Shown one piece after another: positions 37,126-47,032 of a DNA stretch of 64,000 nucleotides (position 1 is the stretch's first letter; each line of letters opens with the position of its first letter). The DNA is from Streptococcus sp. VT 162 (lineage in GTDB: Bacteria > Bacillota > Bacilli > Lactobacillales > Streptococcaceae). The stretch lies in the NCBI GenBank assembly GCA_000688775.2, contig CP007628.2, positions 124,001-188,000 on the forward strand, written 5' to 3'. The notes beneath the pieces were generated by a model that did not search any database, was not told where the DNA came from, and saw only the letters and a program-made list of their open reading frames with translations. Both the position numbers and the translations under genes were made by a program.

Positions 37126-37516
37126 GGCAGGCGTTCTTTTATATGCAGTTACCATGGCAGCTATTTTTAGCCTTTTGTTGCAGTTTTATTTGAATCGGCA
37201 AGTCGCCCATCACAAAGACTTTGCCCTAAACAAAGAAAAGTTGGCTGCTTTTGCCATGGCCAAGCGAAGTAAAGATAAGGCTGAGCAAGAAAGTGGGGAA
37301 CGAGTCTTCAACTTAGGAAAAGTCAGGTATCACAATACGAAAACAGGTTTTGCAACAAGTGTTCGTATGAATAAGGGCAACTATGAATTTCTCTTTCCTC
37401 CGATGAAAACCCAAGAAAAGAAAACAGCTAAAAAGGAAGAGGTAGCGACTGATTCAAGCAATCAAGCAGGGAAGAAAAAATCAGAAGAAAAGCCTGAAAA
37501 GAAAGCCAATGCCTAG
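37103..37516 (+). CDS. comGG: Minor competence pseudopilin ComGG
   Basis: 137 residues, GTG start at 37103. One N-terminal membrane helix ([21 protein letters not shown]) and a Lys/Glu-rich tail (from about residue 103). Least conserved member of the operon and without a clear prepilin cleavage motif, as usual for ComGG. Last gene of comGA-GG. Confidence 0.85.
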   Translation: MWKKQKVKAGVLLYAVTMAAIFSLLLQFYLNRQVAHHKDFALNKEKLAAFAMAKRSKDKAEQESGERVFNLGKVRYHNTKTGFATSVRMNKGNYEFLFPPMKTQEKKTAKKEEVATDSSNQAGKKKSEEKPEKKANA

Positions 37517-37548
37517 GCAATTCAACTACTTTGTGCTAAACTAAAAGC

Positions 37549-38139
37549 ATGAGACATGATTTTAATCACAAAGCAGAAACCTTTGATTCGCCCCAAAATA
37601 TCTTTCTTGCAAACTTGGTTTGTCAAGCGGTCGAGAAACAGATTGCCCTTCTATCAGACAAGGAAATATTGGACTTTGGTGGTGGGACGGGTCTATTAGC
37701 CTTGCCCCTAGCCAAGCAGGCCAAGTCGGTTACCCTTGTAGACATCTCGGAGAAAATGCTGGAGCAAGCCCGTTTGAAAGCAGAGCAACAAGACATCAAG
37801 AATATCCAGTTTTTGGAGCAGGATTTACTGGCAAATCCCTTGGAACAGCAATTTGACCTGATTGTTGTCAGTCGGGTTCTTCATCATATGCCTGATCTAG
37901 ATGCAACTCTTGCCATGTTTTACCATCACCTTAGGGAGAAGGGACAAGTCCTCATTGCTGATTTTGTCAAGACAGATACCAACCACCACGGCTTTGAATT
38001 GGCTGAACTGGAAACCAAGCTCGCCCAGTTTTGTTTTTCAAGTATTGACAGTCAGATTCTCTATAGTGCTGAAGGTCTTTTCCTAGGAAATTACGCAGAA
38101 CTCTTTTTAGCAGTAGCCCAAAAATCACTCGCTGACTAA
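37549..38139 (+). CDS. Class I SAM-dependent methyltransferase
   Basis: 196 residues with the Rossmann motif ILDFGGGTGLLALPLA near residue 43, the acidic loop VTLVDISEKMLEQA near 67 and the post-motif DLIVVSRVLHHMPD near 104. A small-molecule methyltransferase of the UbiE-like type; substrate unknown. It sits between comGG and the next methyltransferase, 32 bases after comGG, possibly partly transcribed from the comG promoter. Terminator hairpin overlaps its stop. Confidence 0.8.
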   Translation: MRHDFNHKAETFDSPQNIFLANLVCQAVEKQIALLSDKEILDFGGGTGLLALPLAKQAKSVTLVDISEKMLEQARLKAEQQDIKNIQFLEQDLLANPLEQQFDLIVVSRVLHHMPDLDATLAMFYHHLREKGQVLIADFVKTDTNHHGFELAELETKLAQFCFSSIDSQILYSAEGLFLGNYAELFLAVAQKSLAD

Positions 38140-38155
38140 AGCAGTGATTTTTTCT
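38122..38155 (+). terminator. Terminator overlapping the end of the methyltransferase gene
   Basis: AAATCACT and AGTGATTT arms with an internal loop; T-run at the end. Confidence 0.75.
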
Positions 38156-38197
38156 CTTCAGATGGAAAAAAGGAGGGAAATTTGATAAGATAGGAAT

Positions 38198-39151
38198 ATG
38201 GATTTTGAAAAAATTGAACAAGCTTATACGTATTTACTAGAGAATGTCCAAGTCATCCAAAGTGATTTGGTGACCAACTTTTATGACGCCTTGGTAGAGC
38301 AAAACAGTATCTACCTAGATGGCGAGACCGAACTAGAGCAGGTCAAGGAGAACAATCAAGCCCTTAAACGCTTAGCGCTTCGAAAGGAAGAGTGGCTCAA
38401 GACTTACCAGTTTCTCTTGATGAAGGCAGGACAAACGGAACCTTTACAGGCCAATCACCAGTTTACGCCGGATGCCATTGCCCTCCTCTTGGTACTTGTT
38501 GTAGAAGAGTTGTTTGAACAAGAGGAAATTAGCATCCTCGAAATCGGTTCTGGTATGGGGATTTTGGGGGCTACTTTCTTGACTTCTCTTGCTAAAAAAG
38601 TAGATTACTTGGGAATCGAAGTGGATGACTTGCTGATTGATTTGGCAGCCAGTATGGCAGATGTGATTGGTTTGCAAGCTGGTTTTGTCCAAGGAGACGC
38701 CGTTCGTCCGCAAATGCTTAAAGAAAGCGACGTGGTCATCAGCGACTTGCCTGTAGGCTATTACCCAGACGATGCCATCGCTTCTCGCTATCAAGTGGCT
38801 TCTAGTCAAGAGCATACCTATGCCCACCATTTGCTAATGGAACAAGGCCTCAAGTACCTTAAGTCAGATGGCTATGCAATTTTTCTAGCTCCGAGTGATT
38901 TATTGACCAGTCCTCAAAGTGATTTATTAAAAGGGTGGCTCAAAGACGAAGTGAGTCTGGCTGCTATCATCGCTCTGCCAGAGGATATTTTCTCAACTGC
39001 AAGCCAAGCTAAAAGTATTTTTGTCTTACAGAAGAAAAGAGACAAGGAAATAGAACCCTTTGTCTACCCTCTTACTAGCTTGCAAGATCCGTCAGTTTTG
39101 TTGACCTTTAAAGAAAATTTTCAAAATTGGAGCAAAGGTACTGAAATATAA
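38198..39151 (+). CDS. YtxK-like class I SAM-dependent DNA/RNA methyltransferase-type protein
   Basis: 317 residues. The N-terminal ~100 residues are helical. The methyltransferase domain has LEIGSGMGILGATF near 110 and the catalytic-type motif SDLPVGYYPDD near 183 (an N-6 adenine methylase-like D/N-PPY variant), then PEDIFSTASQAKSIFVLQKK near 263. The gene commonly lies between the comG operon and ackA in streptococci. Target unknown. Confidence 0.8.
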   Translation: MDFEKIEQAYTYLLENVQVIQSDLVTNFYDALVEQNSIYLDGETELEQVKENNQALKRLALRKEEWLKTYQFLLMKAGQTEPLQANHQFTPDAIALLLVLVVEELFEQEEISILEIGSGMGILGATFLTSLAKKVDYLGIEVDDLLIDLAASMADVIGLQAGFVQGDAVRPQMLKESDVVISDLPVGYYPDDAIASRYQVASSQEHTYAHHLLMEQGLKYLKSDGYAIFLAPSDLLTSPQSDLLKGWLKDEVSLAAIIALPEDIFSTASQAKSIFVLQKKRDKEIEPFVYPLTSLQDPSVLLTFKENFQNWSKGTEI

Positions 39152-39201
39152 AAGAGATTTTGTTATAATAGATGAAAACGCTTAAAAAGAGGTATCATCT
39201 T

Positions 39202-40392
39202 ATGACAAAAACAATTGCAATCAATGCAGGAAGCTCAAGCTTGAAATGGCAACTTTATCAAATGCCTGAGGAAAAAGTTTTGGCTAAAGGCTTGATTGAA
39301 CGTATTGGATTGAAAGATTCCATTTCAACAGTAAAATTTGACGGTCGTTCGGAGCAACAAATTCTTGATATTGAAGACCATACACAAGCCGTTAAAATTT
39401 TATTGGATGACTTGATTCGTTTTGACATTATCAAAGGGTACGACGAAATTACAGGTGTCGGCCACCGCGTCGTTGCAGGTGGTGAATATTTCAAGGAATC
39501 AACAGTTGTTGAGGGAGATGTGTTAGAAAAAGTTGAGGAATTGGGACTCTTGGCTCCCCTTCACAATCCAGCTAACGCAGCTGGAATTCGCGCATTTAAG
39601 GAATTGCTGCCAGATATTACCAGTGTTGTCGTATTTGATACTTCATTCCACACAACCATGCCAGAGAAGGCTTATCGCTACCCTCTACCAACTAAATACT
39701 ACACAGACAACAAGGTTCGTAAATATGGTGCCCACGGGACAAGTCACCAGTTTGTCGCAGGAGAAGCAGCGAAACTTTTGGGTCGTCCTCTAGAAGACTT
39801 GAAATTGATTACCTGCCATATTGGTAACGGGGCTTCTATCACAGCTGTTAAGGGTGGGAAGTCTGTAGATACTTCTATGGGATTCACACCACTTGGCGGT
39901 GTGATGATGGGAACTCGTACAGGAGATATTGACCCTGCTATCATCCCTTATCTCATGCAATATACAGAGGACTTTAACACGCCTGAAGATATTAGTCGCG
40001 TTCTCAATCGTGAATCAGGCCTTATGGGAGTTTCTGGTCAGTCAAGCGATATGCGTGATGTGATTGCTGCTATGGAAGCAGGAGACCATGATGCGACTTT
40101 GGCTTATGAAATGTATGTTGATCGTATCCAAAAACATATCGGCCAGTACCTTGCAGTCCTAAATGGAGCAGATGCGATTATCTTCACAGCAGGGATTGGT
40201 GAAAATGCAGCTTTGGTTCGTGAGGATGTCATTTCAGGTATCTCTTGGTTTGGTTGTGATGTGGATCCAGAAAAGAACGTCTTTGGCGTAACGGGAGACA
40301 TCTCAACTGACGCAGCGAAAATCCGTGTCTTGGTTATTCCAACAGATGAAGAATTGGTGATTGCACGCGATGTTGAGCGCTTGAAAAAATAA
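39202..40392 (+). CDS. ackA: Acetate kinase
   Basis: 396 residues. It makes ATP from acetyl phosphate. Motifs: [10 protein letters not shown] at residue 7, [11 protein letters not shown] near 88, [10 protein letters not shown] near 147, AHGTSHQ near 180, GNGASITA near 210. I chose ATG 39202 with AGAGG ahead, over the upstream ATG at 39172. A terminator follows. Confidence 0.96.
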   Translation: MTKTIAINAGSSSLKWQLYQMPEEKVLAKGLIERIGLKDSISTVKFDGRSEQQILDIEDHTQAVKILLDDLIRFDIIKGYDEITGVGHRVVAGGEYFKESTVVEGDVLEKVEELGLLAPLHNPANAAGIRAFKELLPDITSVVVFDTSFHTTMPEKAYRYPLPTKYYTDNKVRKYGAHGTSHQFVAGEAAKLLGRPLEDLKLITCHIGNGASITAVKGGKSVDTSMGFTPLGGVMMGTRTGDIDPAIIPYLMQYTEDFNTPEDISRVLNRESGLMGVSGQSSDMRDVIAAMEAGDHDATLAYEMYVDRIQKHIGQYLAVLNGADAIIFTAGIGENAALVREDVISGISWFGCDVDPEKNVFGVTGDISTDAAKIRVLVIPTDEELVIARDVERLKK

Positions 40393-40423
40393 GTAAATAC
40401 ACGTAAAATTAGATTGTGAAAAG

Positions 40424-40455
40424 AAGTTGGGAAAGAGATTTTCCAGCTTTTTTTA
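40424..40455 (+). terminator. Terminator of ackA
   Basis: AAGTTGGGAAA and TTTTCCAGCTT-type arms around GAGA, then seven T. Confidence 0.85.
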
Positions 40456-40484
40456 TGTAGAAAATGTCTAAAACCTTGCTGTTA

Positions 40485-40512
40485 TTGGCTTTTTCAAAAA
40501 ATATGGTATAAT
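40485..40512 (+). promoter_or_regulatory. Promoter of rnpA-yidC-jag
   Basis: TTGGCT (40485-40490) and TATAAT (40507-40512), 16 bases apart, 30 bases ahead of rnpA. Confidence 0.6.
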
Positions 40513-40541
40513 AGTAGTAATTTAATAGATGGAGTTGAGTT

Positions 40542-40913
40542 TTGAAGAAAAGCTTTCGTGTAAAAAGAGAGAAAGATTTTAAGGCGATTTTCAAGGACGG
40601 AACAAGTTTTGCCAATCGAAAATTTGTTGTCTACCAATTGGAAAACCAGCAAAACCATTTTCGAGTAGGACTGTCTGTCAGCAAAAAGCTGGGAAATGCA
40701 GTTACCAGAAATCAAATCAAGAGACGAATCCGGCACATTCTACAAAGTGTAAAAGGGAGTTTAGTAGAGCATGTTGATTTTGTCGTGATTGCCCGAAAAG
40801 GGGTTGAAACCTTGGAATATGCAGAGATGGAGAAAAATCTACTCCACGTATTAAAGTTATCAAAGATTTACCAGGAAGGAAATGGGAGTGAAAAAGAAAC
40901 TACAGTTGACTAG
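40542..40913 (+). CDS. rnpA: Ribonuclease P protein component
   Basis: 123 residues, TTG start at 40542 behind GGAGTTGAG. The basic RNA-binding signature [12 protein letters not shown] is near residue 54, and the central cleft motif [15 protein letters not shown] precedes it. It pairs with RNase P RNA (not in this window) to trim tRNA 5' ends. It overlaps the start of yidC by 26 bases. Confidence 0.95.
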   Translation: MKKSFRVKREKDFKAIFKDGTSFANRKFVVYQLENQQNHFRVGLSVSKKLGNAVTRNQIKRRIRHILQSVKGSLVEHVDFVVIARKGVETLEYAEMEKNLLHVLKLSKIYQEGNGSEKETTVD

Positions 40914-41715
40914 TTTGTTGGGCTTGTCCTTGTTTATCATGACAGCCTGTGCAACAAATGGTACAGCTAGCGATATAACAGCAGACTCAACAGACTTTTG
41001 GAGCAAATTCGTCTATTTTTTTGCTGAAATTATCCGCTTTTTGTCCTTTGACATTAGTATCGGAGTGGGGATTATCCTCTTCACAATCTTAATCCGGACG
41101 ATTTTATTGCCGGTCTTTCAGACACAGATGGTTGCCTCTAGAAAAATGCAAGAGGCTCAACCACGTATTAAGGCTTTGCGAGAGCAATATCCGGGTCGTG
41201 ATATGGAAAGTAGAACCAAGCTAGACCAGGAGATGCGCAAGGTTTATAAAGAGTTAGGGATCAAGCATTCATCCTCTCTCTGGCCAATTTTAATACAAAT
41301 GCCGGTCCTCTTGGCACTCTTTCAAGCCTTGAGTCGAGTAGACTTTTTGAAAACAGGTCACTTTTTATGGATTAATTTGGGAGGAGTAGATACAAGTTTT
41401 GTCCTTCCGATTTTGGCGGCAGTCTTTACCTTCTTGAGTAGCTGGTTATCGAATAAAGCTTTGTCCGAAAAAAGTGGAGCTACGACAGGGATGATGTATG
41501 GTATGCCCGTATTGATCTTTGTTTTTGCCATCTCCGCCCCAAGTGGTGTAGCTTTGTACTGGGCTGTATCCAATGCTTATCAAGTTCTGCAAACCTATTT
41601 CTTGAACAATCCTTTCAAGATTATTGCTGAAAGAGAAGCAGTGGCGCAAGCAGAAAAAGATTTAGAAGGCAAGAAGAGAAGAGCTTTGAAAAAAGCACAG
41701 AAAAAGAAAAAATAA
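40888..41715 (+). CDS. yidC: Membrane protein insertase YidC/OxaA
   Basis: 275 residues, GTG start at 40888. A lipoprotein signal peptide ends at the cysteine in FIMTACATN. The 60KD_IMP domain (about 50-250) has five membrane segments, with [21 protein letters not shown] and the [20 protein letters not shown] segment. A basic C-tail ([14 protein letters not shown]) contacts the ribosome. It inserts membrane proteins with SecYEG. Linked to jag, 14 bases downstream. Confidence 0.94.
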   Translation: MKKKLQLTSLLGLSLFIMTACATNGTASDITADSTDFWSKFVYFFAEIIRFLSFDISIGVGIILFTILIRTILLPVFQTQMVASRKMQEAQPRIKALREQYPGRDMESRTKLDQEMRKVYKELGIKHSSSLWPILIQMPVLLALFQALSRVDFLKTGHFLWINLGGVDTSFVLPILAAVFTFLSSWLSNKALSEKSGATTGMMYGMPVLIFVFAISAPSGVALYWAVSNAYQVLQTYFLNNPFKIIAEREAVAQAEKDLEGKKRRALKKAQKKKK

Positions 41716-41729
41716 GGAGGAATCTGATA

Positions 41730-42716
41730 ATGGTATTATTTACAGGTCCAACGGTTGAAGAAGCAATCCAAAAAGGATTGAAAGAATTAGACATTCCAAG
41801 AATGAAGGCCCACATCAAGGTCGTTTCAAAAGAGAAAAAAGGATTCTTAGGCTTGTTTGGTAAGAAGCCAGCTCAAGTTGATATCGAAGCTATTAGTGAA
41901 ACGACAGTGATCAAAGCCAATCAGCAGGCCATTAAAGGGGTTCCAAAAGAAGTCAATGAAAAAAATGAACCCGTGAAAACAGTAAGTGAAGCAACTGTTG
42001 ATTTGGGGCATGTAGTTGAAGCGATTAAGAAGATTGAAGAAGAAGGTCAAGGTGTTTCTGAAGAGGTCAAGGCTGAAATCCTGAAAAATGAAAAACATGC
42101 CAGCACGATTTTGGAAGAAACAGGTCATATTTCAATTTTAAATGATTTGGAACCAGAGGATACTGCCGAGGAAGTGGAATCTGCTCCAGAAAAAGAAACT
42201 GAAACGCAGGAAGCAACAAGCCAATCTTTGGAAGATTTAGGCTTGAAAGTAGAACCAAGTTATGACATCGAACAAGTGGCAACTGAAGTAGCTAACTACG
42301 TTCAAACCATTGTAGATGATATGGATGTTGAAGGGACGATTTCAAGTGACTACAATCGCCGCACCATCAATCTTCAAATTGACACGAATGAACCAGGCCG
42401 TATTATCGGCTATCACGGAAAAGTCTTGAAAGCTCTTCAACTATTGGCGCAAAATTACCTTTATAATCGCTATTCAAGAACCTTCTACATCACAATCAAT
42501 GTCAATGATTACGTTGAACACCGTGCAGAAGTCTTGCAAACCTACGCTCAAAAATTGGCGACTCGCGTTTTAGAAGAAGGGCGTAGCCAACAAACTGATC
42601 CAATGTCAAATAGCGAACGCAAGATTATCCATCGCATTATTTCACGCATGGATGGCGTGACGAGTTACTCTGAAGGTGACGAGCCAAATCGCTATGTTGT
42701 CGTAGATGCAGAATAA
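41730..42716 (+). CDS. jag: RNA-binding protein Jag/KhpB (EloR)
   Basis: 328 residues. The N-terminal Jag domain (1-52, ending GFLGLFGKKPA) is followed by a long acidic linker (55-175), a KH domain with EPGRIIGYHGKVLKALQ near 225, and an R3H domain with RSQQTDPMSNSERKIIHRI near 285. In pneumococcus it controls cell elongation with KhpA. Downstream of yidC as in most Firmicutes. Confidence 0.94.
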   Translation: MVLFTGPTVEEAIQKGLKELDIPRMKAHIKVVSKEKKGFLGLFGKKPAQVDIEAISETTVIKANQQAIKGVPKEVNEKNEPVKTVSEATVDLGHVVEAIKKIEEEGQGVSEEVKAEILKNEKHASTILEETGHISILNDLEPEDTAEEVESAPEKETETQEATSQSLEDLGLKVEPSYDIEQVATEVANYVQTIVDDMDVEGTISSDYNRRTINLQIDTNEPGRIIGYHGKVLKALQLLAQNYLYNRYSRTFYITINVNDYVEHRAEVLQTYAQKLATRVLEEGRSQQTDPMSNSERKIIHRIISRMDGVTSYSEGDEPNRYVVVDAE

Positions 42717-42723
42717 GCAAAGC

Positions 42724-42749
42724 AAAATCAGGTTCATCCTGATTTTTTG
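42724..42749 (+). terminator. Terminator of the rnpA-yidC-jag operon
   Basis: AAATCAGG and CCTGATTT arms around TTCAT, then TTTT. Confidence 0.85.
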
Positions 42750-42771
42750 CTAGGAAAGGAAAGATTCAGAT

Positions 42772-43395
42772 ATGCTGAAAGCAGTTAGAGAATACCTATC
42801 ATTTGCAGGAGTTCAGTACCGTAATCCTGATAAAGCTGGCGATGAAAGAGAAAAGATGTTGGATTTGCGGCAAAAAGGTCAAGAGGCTCGGAAGTCTTTT
42901 ACAGAACTTGCCAATACCTTTCAAGCTAATCATCCAGAATGGCAACTGCAACAGACTAGTCAGTGGATGAACCAAGCGCAACGCTTGCGGCCGCATTTCT
43001 GGGCCTATCTACAGAGAGACGGACAAGTGACAGAACCTATGATGGCTCTTCGTTTGTATGGAACACCTGCTGACTTTGGGATTTCTTTGGAAGTCAGTTT
43101 CATCGAGCGCAAGAAAGACGAACAGACCTTAGACAAACAAGCCAAGGTTTTAGAACTTCCAGTGGTAGAAGGAATTTATTATCTAGTCTACTCAAATGGG
43201 GAAAGTCATAAGGTGGAGGCTAATGAAGAAAATCGTCGTACTTTACGAGAGAAGTTGAGAAATCAGGAAGTTCGTAAAGTCTTAGTCAAGTCAGATGTTT
43301 CCCTCATTGAAAATCAGTCAGTAGAAGCGATATTGGAGGAGCTAGAAGATGCTTATACGCGCTTGCTCCCTTACTATGAGGTGACGAGGGAATAG
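42772..43395 (+). CDS. Conserved hypothetical protein (possibly HI_0552 family)
   Basis: 207 residues, charged, no membrane segment. Features seen are an N-terminal helical part, RLYGTPADFGISLEVSFIERKKDEQTL in the middle, and an acidic C-terminus. It reminds me of the HI_0552 family in length and the LVYSNGESHKVEANEENR region, but I am not certain. AGGAAAGG precedes the ATG. It lies alone between jag and recP. Confidence 0.55.
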   Translation: MLKAVREYLSFAGVQYRNPDKAGDEREKMLDLRQKGQEARKSFTELANTFQANHPEWQLQQTSQWMNQAQRLRPHFWAYLQRDGQVTEPMMALRLYGTPADFGISLEVSFIERKKDEQTLDKQAKVLELPVVEGIYYLVYSNGESHKVEANEENRRTLREKLRNQEVRKVLVKSDVSLIENQSVEAILEELEDAYTRLLPYYEVTRE

Positions 43396-43513
43396 ACAAA
43401 TTAAATGTGTTAGATGAACGCAAATTGTTTTATTGCTATTCTATGCATTTTTTCATATAATAGTAAAATAGGATGTGTGATTCATTAATCACCTCAAAGA
43501 GAAAGGAAATTCT

Positions 43514-45490
43514 ATGTCAAATCTATCTGTTAATGCAATTCGTTTTCTAGGTATTGACGCCATCAACAAAGCAAACTCAGGTCACCCAGGGGTGGTTATG
43601 GGGGCTGCTCCAATGGCCTATAGCCTCTTTACAAAGCAACTTCGTATCAATCCAGCTCAACCAAACTGGATCAACCGCGACCGTTTTATTCTTTCAGCAG
43701 GACACGGCTCTATGCTCCTTTATGCCCTTCTTCACCTTTCTGGTTTTGAAGATGTTAGCATGGATGAAGTCAAGAACTTCCGCCAATGGGGTTCAAAAAC
43801 GCCAGGTCACCCAGAATTTGGCCATACAGCAGGGGTTGACGCTACAACTGGTCCTCTAGGACAAGGAATTTCTACTGCTACTGGTTTTGCCCAAGCAGAA
43901 CGTTTCTTAGCAGCCAAATATAACCGCGAAGGCTTCAATCTCTTTGACCACTATACTTATGTGATCTGTGGAGATGGAGATTTGATGGAAGGTGTCTCAA
44001 GTGAGGCGGCTTCATACGCAGGGTTGCAAAAACTTGACAAGTTGGTGGTTCTTTATGATTCAAATGACATCAACTTGGATGGTGAGACAAAAGATTCCTT
44101 CACAGAAAGTGTTCGTGATCGTTACAATGCCTACGGTTGGCATACAGCCTTGGTTGAAGATGGAACAGACTTGGAAGCTATCCATGTTGCTATCGAAACA
44201 GCTAAAGCTTCAGGCAAACCATCTTTGATTGAAGTGAAGACTGTGATTGGATATGGTTCTCCAAACAAACAAGGAACTAATGCGGTACACGGTGCTCCTC
44301 TTGGAGCAGATGAAACTGCAGCAACTCGCCAAGCGCTCGGTTGGGACTATGAACCATTTGAAATTCCAGAGCAAGTTTATGCTGATTTCAAGGAAAATGT
44401 TGCAGATCGTGGCGCATCAGCTTATCAAGCTTGGACAAAACTAGTTGCTGATTATAAAGAAGCTTATCCAGAACTTGCTGCAGAAGTAGAAGCTATCATT
44501 GACGGGCGCGACCCAGTTGAGGTAACTCCAGCAGACTTCCCAGCCTTAGAAAATGGTTTCTCTCAAGCTACTCGTAATTCAAGCCAAGATGCTTTGAATG
44601 TTATCGCAGCTAAGTTGCCAACTTTCCTAGGTGGATCCGCTGACCTCGCTCACTCAAACATGACTTATATCAAGACTGATGGACTTCAAGATGACGCTAA
44701 TCGCTTGAACCGCAACATTCAGTTTGGTGTTCGTGAATTTGCAATGGGAACGATCTTGAACGGGATGTCCCTTCACGGTGGACTTCGTGTATACGGAGGT
44801 ACTTTCTTCGTCTTCTCTGACTATGTGAAAGCAGCTGTCCGCTTGTCAGCCTTGCAAGGACTTCCTGTGACTTATGTCTTTACTCACGATTCAATCGCAG
44901 TTGGTGAAGATGGTCCAACTCACGAACCAGTTGAACACTTGGCAGGTCTTCGTGCCATGCCAAATCTAAACGTTTTCCGCCCAGCAGATGCGCGTGAAAC
45001 TCAAGCAGCTTGGTACCTTGCCGTGACAAGCGAAAAAACACCAACTGCCCTTGTCTTGACACGTCAAAACTTGACTGTTGAAGAAGGAACAGACTTTGAC
45101 AAAGTTGCGAAAGGTGCCTATGTTGTCTATGAAAATGCAGCAGACTTTGACACTATCTTGATTGCGACTGGTTCAGAGGTGAATTTGGCGGTCGCAGCTG
45201 CCAAAGAATTGGCTAGTCAAGGTGCAAAAGTCCGTGTAGTCAGCATGCCATCAACAGATGTCTTTGACGCACAAGATGCAGCATACAAGGAAGAAATCCT
45301 TCCAAATGCAGTTCGCCGTCGTGTTGCAGTCGAAATGGGTGCAACCCAAAACTGGTACAAATATGTTGGTCTTGATGGTGCCGTTCTCGGTATTGATACC
45401 TTTGGAGCATCTGCCCCAGCACCAAAAGTATTGGCAGAGTACGGATTTACAGTTGAAAATCTAGTCAAAGTCGTTCAAAACTTGAAATAA
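43514..45490 (+). CDS. recP: Transketolase
   Basis: 658 residues. It moves two-carbon units in the pentose phosphate pathway using thiamine diphosphate. ThDP motif GDGDLMEGVSSEAASYAG near residue 153, substrate-facing HSMLLYALLHLSG-type region near 70, and the pyrimidine-domain THDSIAVGEDGPTHEP near 456. The name recP follows pneumococcal use; tkt is equivalent. Codons are strongly biased, as for an abundant protein. TATAAT-like sequence at about 43455; AAAGGA precedes the ATG. Confidence 0.95.
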   Translation: MSNLSVNAIRFLGIDAINKANSGHPGVVMGAAPMAYSLFTKQLRINPAQPNWINRDRFILSAGHGSMLLYALLHLSGFEDVSMDEVKNFRQWGSKTPGHPEFGHTAGVDATTGPLGQGISTATGFAQAERFLAAKYNREGFNLFDHYTYVICGDGDLMEGVSSEAASYAGLQKLDKLVVLYDSNDINLDGETKDSFTESVRDRYNAYGWHTALVEDGTDLEAIHVAIETAKASGKPSLIEVKTVIGYGSPNKQGTNAVHGAPLGADETAATRQALGWDYEPFEIPEQVYADFKENVADRGASAYQAWTKLVADYKEAYPELAAEVEAIIDGRDPVEVTPADFPALENGFSQATRNSSQDALNVIAAKLPTFLGGSADLAHSNMTYIKTDGLQDDANRLNRNIQFGVREFAMGTILNGMSLHGGLRVYGGTFFVFSDYVKAAVRLSALQGLPVTYVFTHDSIAVGEDGPTHEPVEHLAGLRAMPNLNVFRPADARETQAAWYLAVTSEKTPTALVLTRQNLTVEEGTDFDKVAKGAYVVYENAADFDTILIATGSEVNLAVAAAKELASQGAKVRVVSMPSTDVFDAQDAAYKEEILPNAVRRRVAVEMGATQNWYKYVGLDGAVLGIDTFGASAPAPKVLAEYGFTVENLVKVVQNLK

Positions 45491-45496
45491 TCGCAG

Positions 45497-45523
45497 AAAT
45501 CAGAGTGAAAACTCTGATTTTTT
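45497..45523 (+). terminator. Terminator of recP
   Basis: AAATCAGAGT and ACTCTGATTT arms around GAAA, then T-run. Confidence 0.9.
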
Positions 45524-45607
45524 ATAACCATAAAAACAAGGCACAATCTTGTAAAAGTAGTTGAAATTTGATATAGTAGTCCTATGTAAAATACAAAGGA
45601 GAAAATA

Positions 45608-45928
45608 ATGAATCCAAATATTACTTTTTTAATCATGCTTGTAGGTATGTTTGCCTTGATGTTCTTTATGCAACGTTCTCAAAAGAAACAAGCTCAAAAG
45701 CGTATGGAAAGCTTGAACAAGCTTCAAAAAGGCTATGAAGTCATTACAATCGGTGGACTCTACGGAACAGTGGATGAAGTCGATACTGAGAAACAAACAA
45801 TCGTACTTGATGTAGATGGGGTCTACTTGACTTTTGAATTGGCTGCTATCAAGACAGTGTTGCCACTCAAAGAAGCTGTGACGCCAGAAGGAACAGTTGT
45901 TGACGAAGGCGGAGCAATCGAAGAATAA
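45608..45928 (+). CDS. yajC: Preprotein translocase accessory subunit YajC
   Basis: 106 residues: one N-terminal membrane helix (FLIMLVGMFALMFFMQRS), then RSQKKQAQKRMESLNKLQKG and the conserved VITIGGLYGTVDEVD region. It assists SecDF/YidC in protein export. Own promoter and terminator. Confidence 0.93.
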   Translation: MNPNITFLIMLVGMFALMFFMQRSQKKQAQKRMESLNKLQKGYEVITIGGLYGTVDEVDTEKQTIVLDVDGVYLTFELAAIKTVLPLKEAVTPEGTVVDEGGAIEE

Positions 45929-45956
45929 AACGGGATTCTATCACTCCCGTTTTTCT
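45927..45956 (+). terminator. Terminator of yajC
   Basis: AAAACGGGA and TCCCGTTTT arms with a short loop and T-run. It begins at the yajC stop. Confidence 0.85.
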
Positions 45957-45976
45957 ATGATATGAGAGGAAAAGGG

Positions 45977-46420
45977 ATGAAAAAAATAGTATTTGTGTGC
46001 TTAGGAAATATTTGCCGTAGCCCCATGGCAGAGTTTGTGATGAAGTCCATGACGAGTGATTATCAAGTTGAGAGTCGTGCAACTTCGTCTTGGGAACATG
46101 GCAATCCGATTCATAAGGGAACGCAGGCGATTTTCCAGCAGTATCAGATCCCGTATGACAAAGATAAAACATCGCTTCAGATTGGCAGAGAAGACTTTGA
46201 ATCGTTTGATTATATTATCGGTATGGATGCTTCAAACCTTTCAGATCTGCGTCACATGTGTCCTCAGGAACTACAGTACAAAATTTACTCTTTTGCATCT
46301 GAAAGTGTCCCAGATCCTTGGTATACAGGAGATTTTGAGGAAACCTATACTCGTATCACAAGTGGATGTCAAAGCTGGCTAGATCGATTAGAAAAAGAGA
46401 GTGACAATGGAAAAGCTTAA
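45977..46420 (+). CDS. Low-molecular-weight protein-tyrosine phosphatase
   Basis: 147 residues from ATG 45977 (GAGGAAAAGGG ahead). The P-loop VCLGNICRSPMAE at residue 6 holds the catalytic Cys and Arg. The general acid lies in DPWYTGDFEETY near residue 114. Its substrates are unknown; capsule-type tyrosine kinases are not in the window. Overlaps the MORN gene by 14 bases. Confidence 0.92.
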   Translation: MKKIVFVCLGNICRSPMAEFVMKSMTSDYQVESRATSSWEHGNPIHKGTQAIFQQYQIPYDKDKTSLQIGREDFESFDYIIGMDASNLSDLRHMCPQELQYKIYSFASESVPDPWYTGDFEETYTRITSGCQSWLDRLEKESDNGKA

Positions 46421-46820
46421 ACAATTTTATGAGAAGTGTAGAGTTTACCTAACTCGTCCTAGGATAGAGCTCATTGCAGTTGTCGTAATGGTAATCTGTG
46501 CTCTTTCGGTATTTCTGCTAAATACGCCTAAAAAGGGTGTCCTGACACTTGATAGTGGAGCTCTTGTTTATGATGGCACCTTGGTACGAGGGAAAATGAA
46601 TGGTCAAGGAACCCTGACCTTTGAAAATGGAGACCGATATACAGGTGATTTCAATAATGGTGCCTTTAATGGAAAAGGGACTTTCCAATCAAAAGATGGC
46701 TGGAAATACGAAGGTGATTTTGTAAATGGTCAGGCTGAAGGTCAAGGGAAGTTGACTACAGAGCAAGAAGTCGTTTATGAAGGAACCTTTAAGCAAGGCG
46801 TTTTTCAGCAAAAACAGTAG
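46407..46820 (+). CDS. Membrane-anchored MORN-repeat protein
   Basis: 137 residues from ATG 46407 (GTG 46401 is an alternative). A single membrane helix (about 22-42, LIAVVVMVICALSVFLL) precedes three to four MORN-type repeats (KMNGQGTLTFENGDRYTGDF, FNGKGTFQSKDGWKYEGDF and AEGQGKLTTEQEVVYEGTF). MORN repeats bind membranes or proteins. Coupled to the phosphatase gene. Role unknown. Confidence 0.85.
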   Translation: MEKLKQFYEKCRVYLTRPRIELIAVVVMVICALSVFLLNTPKKGVLTLDSGALVYDGTLVRGKMNGQGTLTFENGDRYTGDFNNGAFNGKGTFQSKDGWKYEGDFVNGQAEGQGKLTTEQEVVYEGTFKQGVFQQKQ

Positions 46821-46847
46821 TCTCCAAGTTAGGAGACTATTTTTTAA
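46818..46847 (+). terminator. Terminator of the phosphatase-MORN operon
   Basis: TAGTCTCC and GGAGACTA arms around AAGTTA, followed by a T-run. Confidence 0.9.
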
Positions 46848-46855
46848 AACCAGCA

Positions 46856-46869
46856 AGAAAGCGCTTTCT
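46856..46869 (+). promoter_or_regulatory. Candidate cre site upstream of adhE
   Basis: AGAAAGCGCTTTCT is a perfect 14-base palindrome matching the CcpA cre consensus except at the two outermost bases. It lies about 180 bases ahead of the adhE promoter, far for direct repression. Confidence 0.45.
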
Positions 46870-47032
46870 AAAGTTGGTTCAGAAAAATGGGAATGATAAA
46901 GGGAAAGCTTTGTGAAATAAAAAAAATTTCTCCATAATTTCACAATCATCCGGCCAAAACTCTATTGCACAGCCATATTGAGAAAAAAATCACAATTTCA
47001 GAAAAATTCTTTGTGAAATACTTATGAAACTG

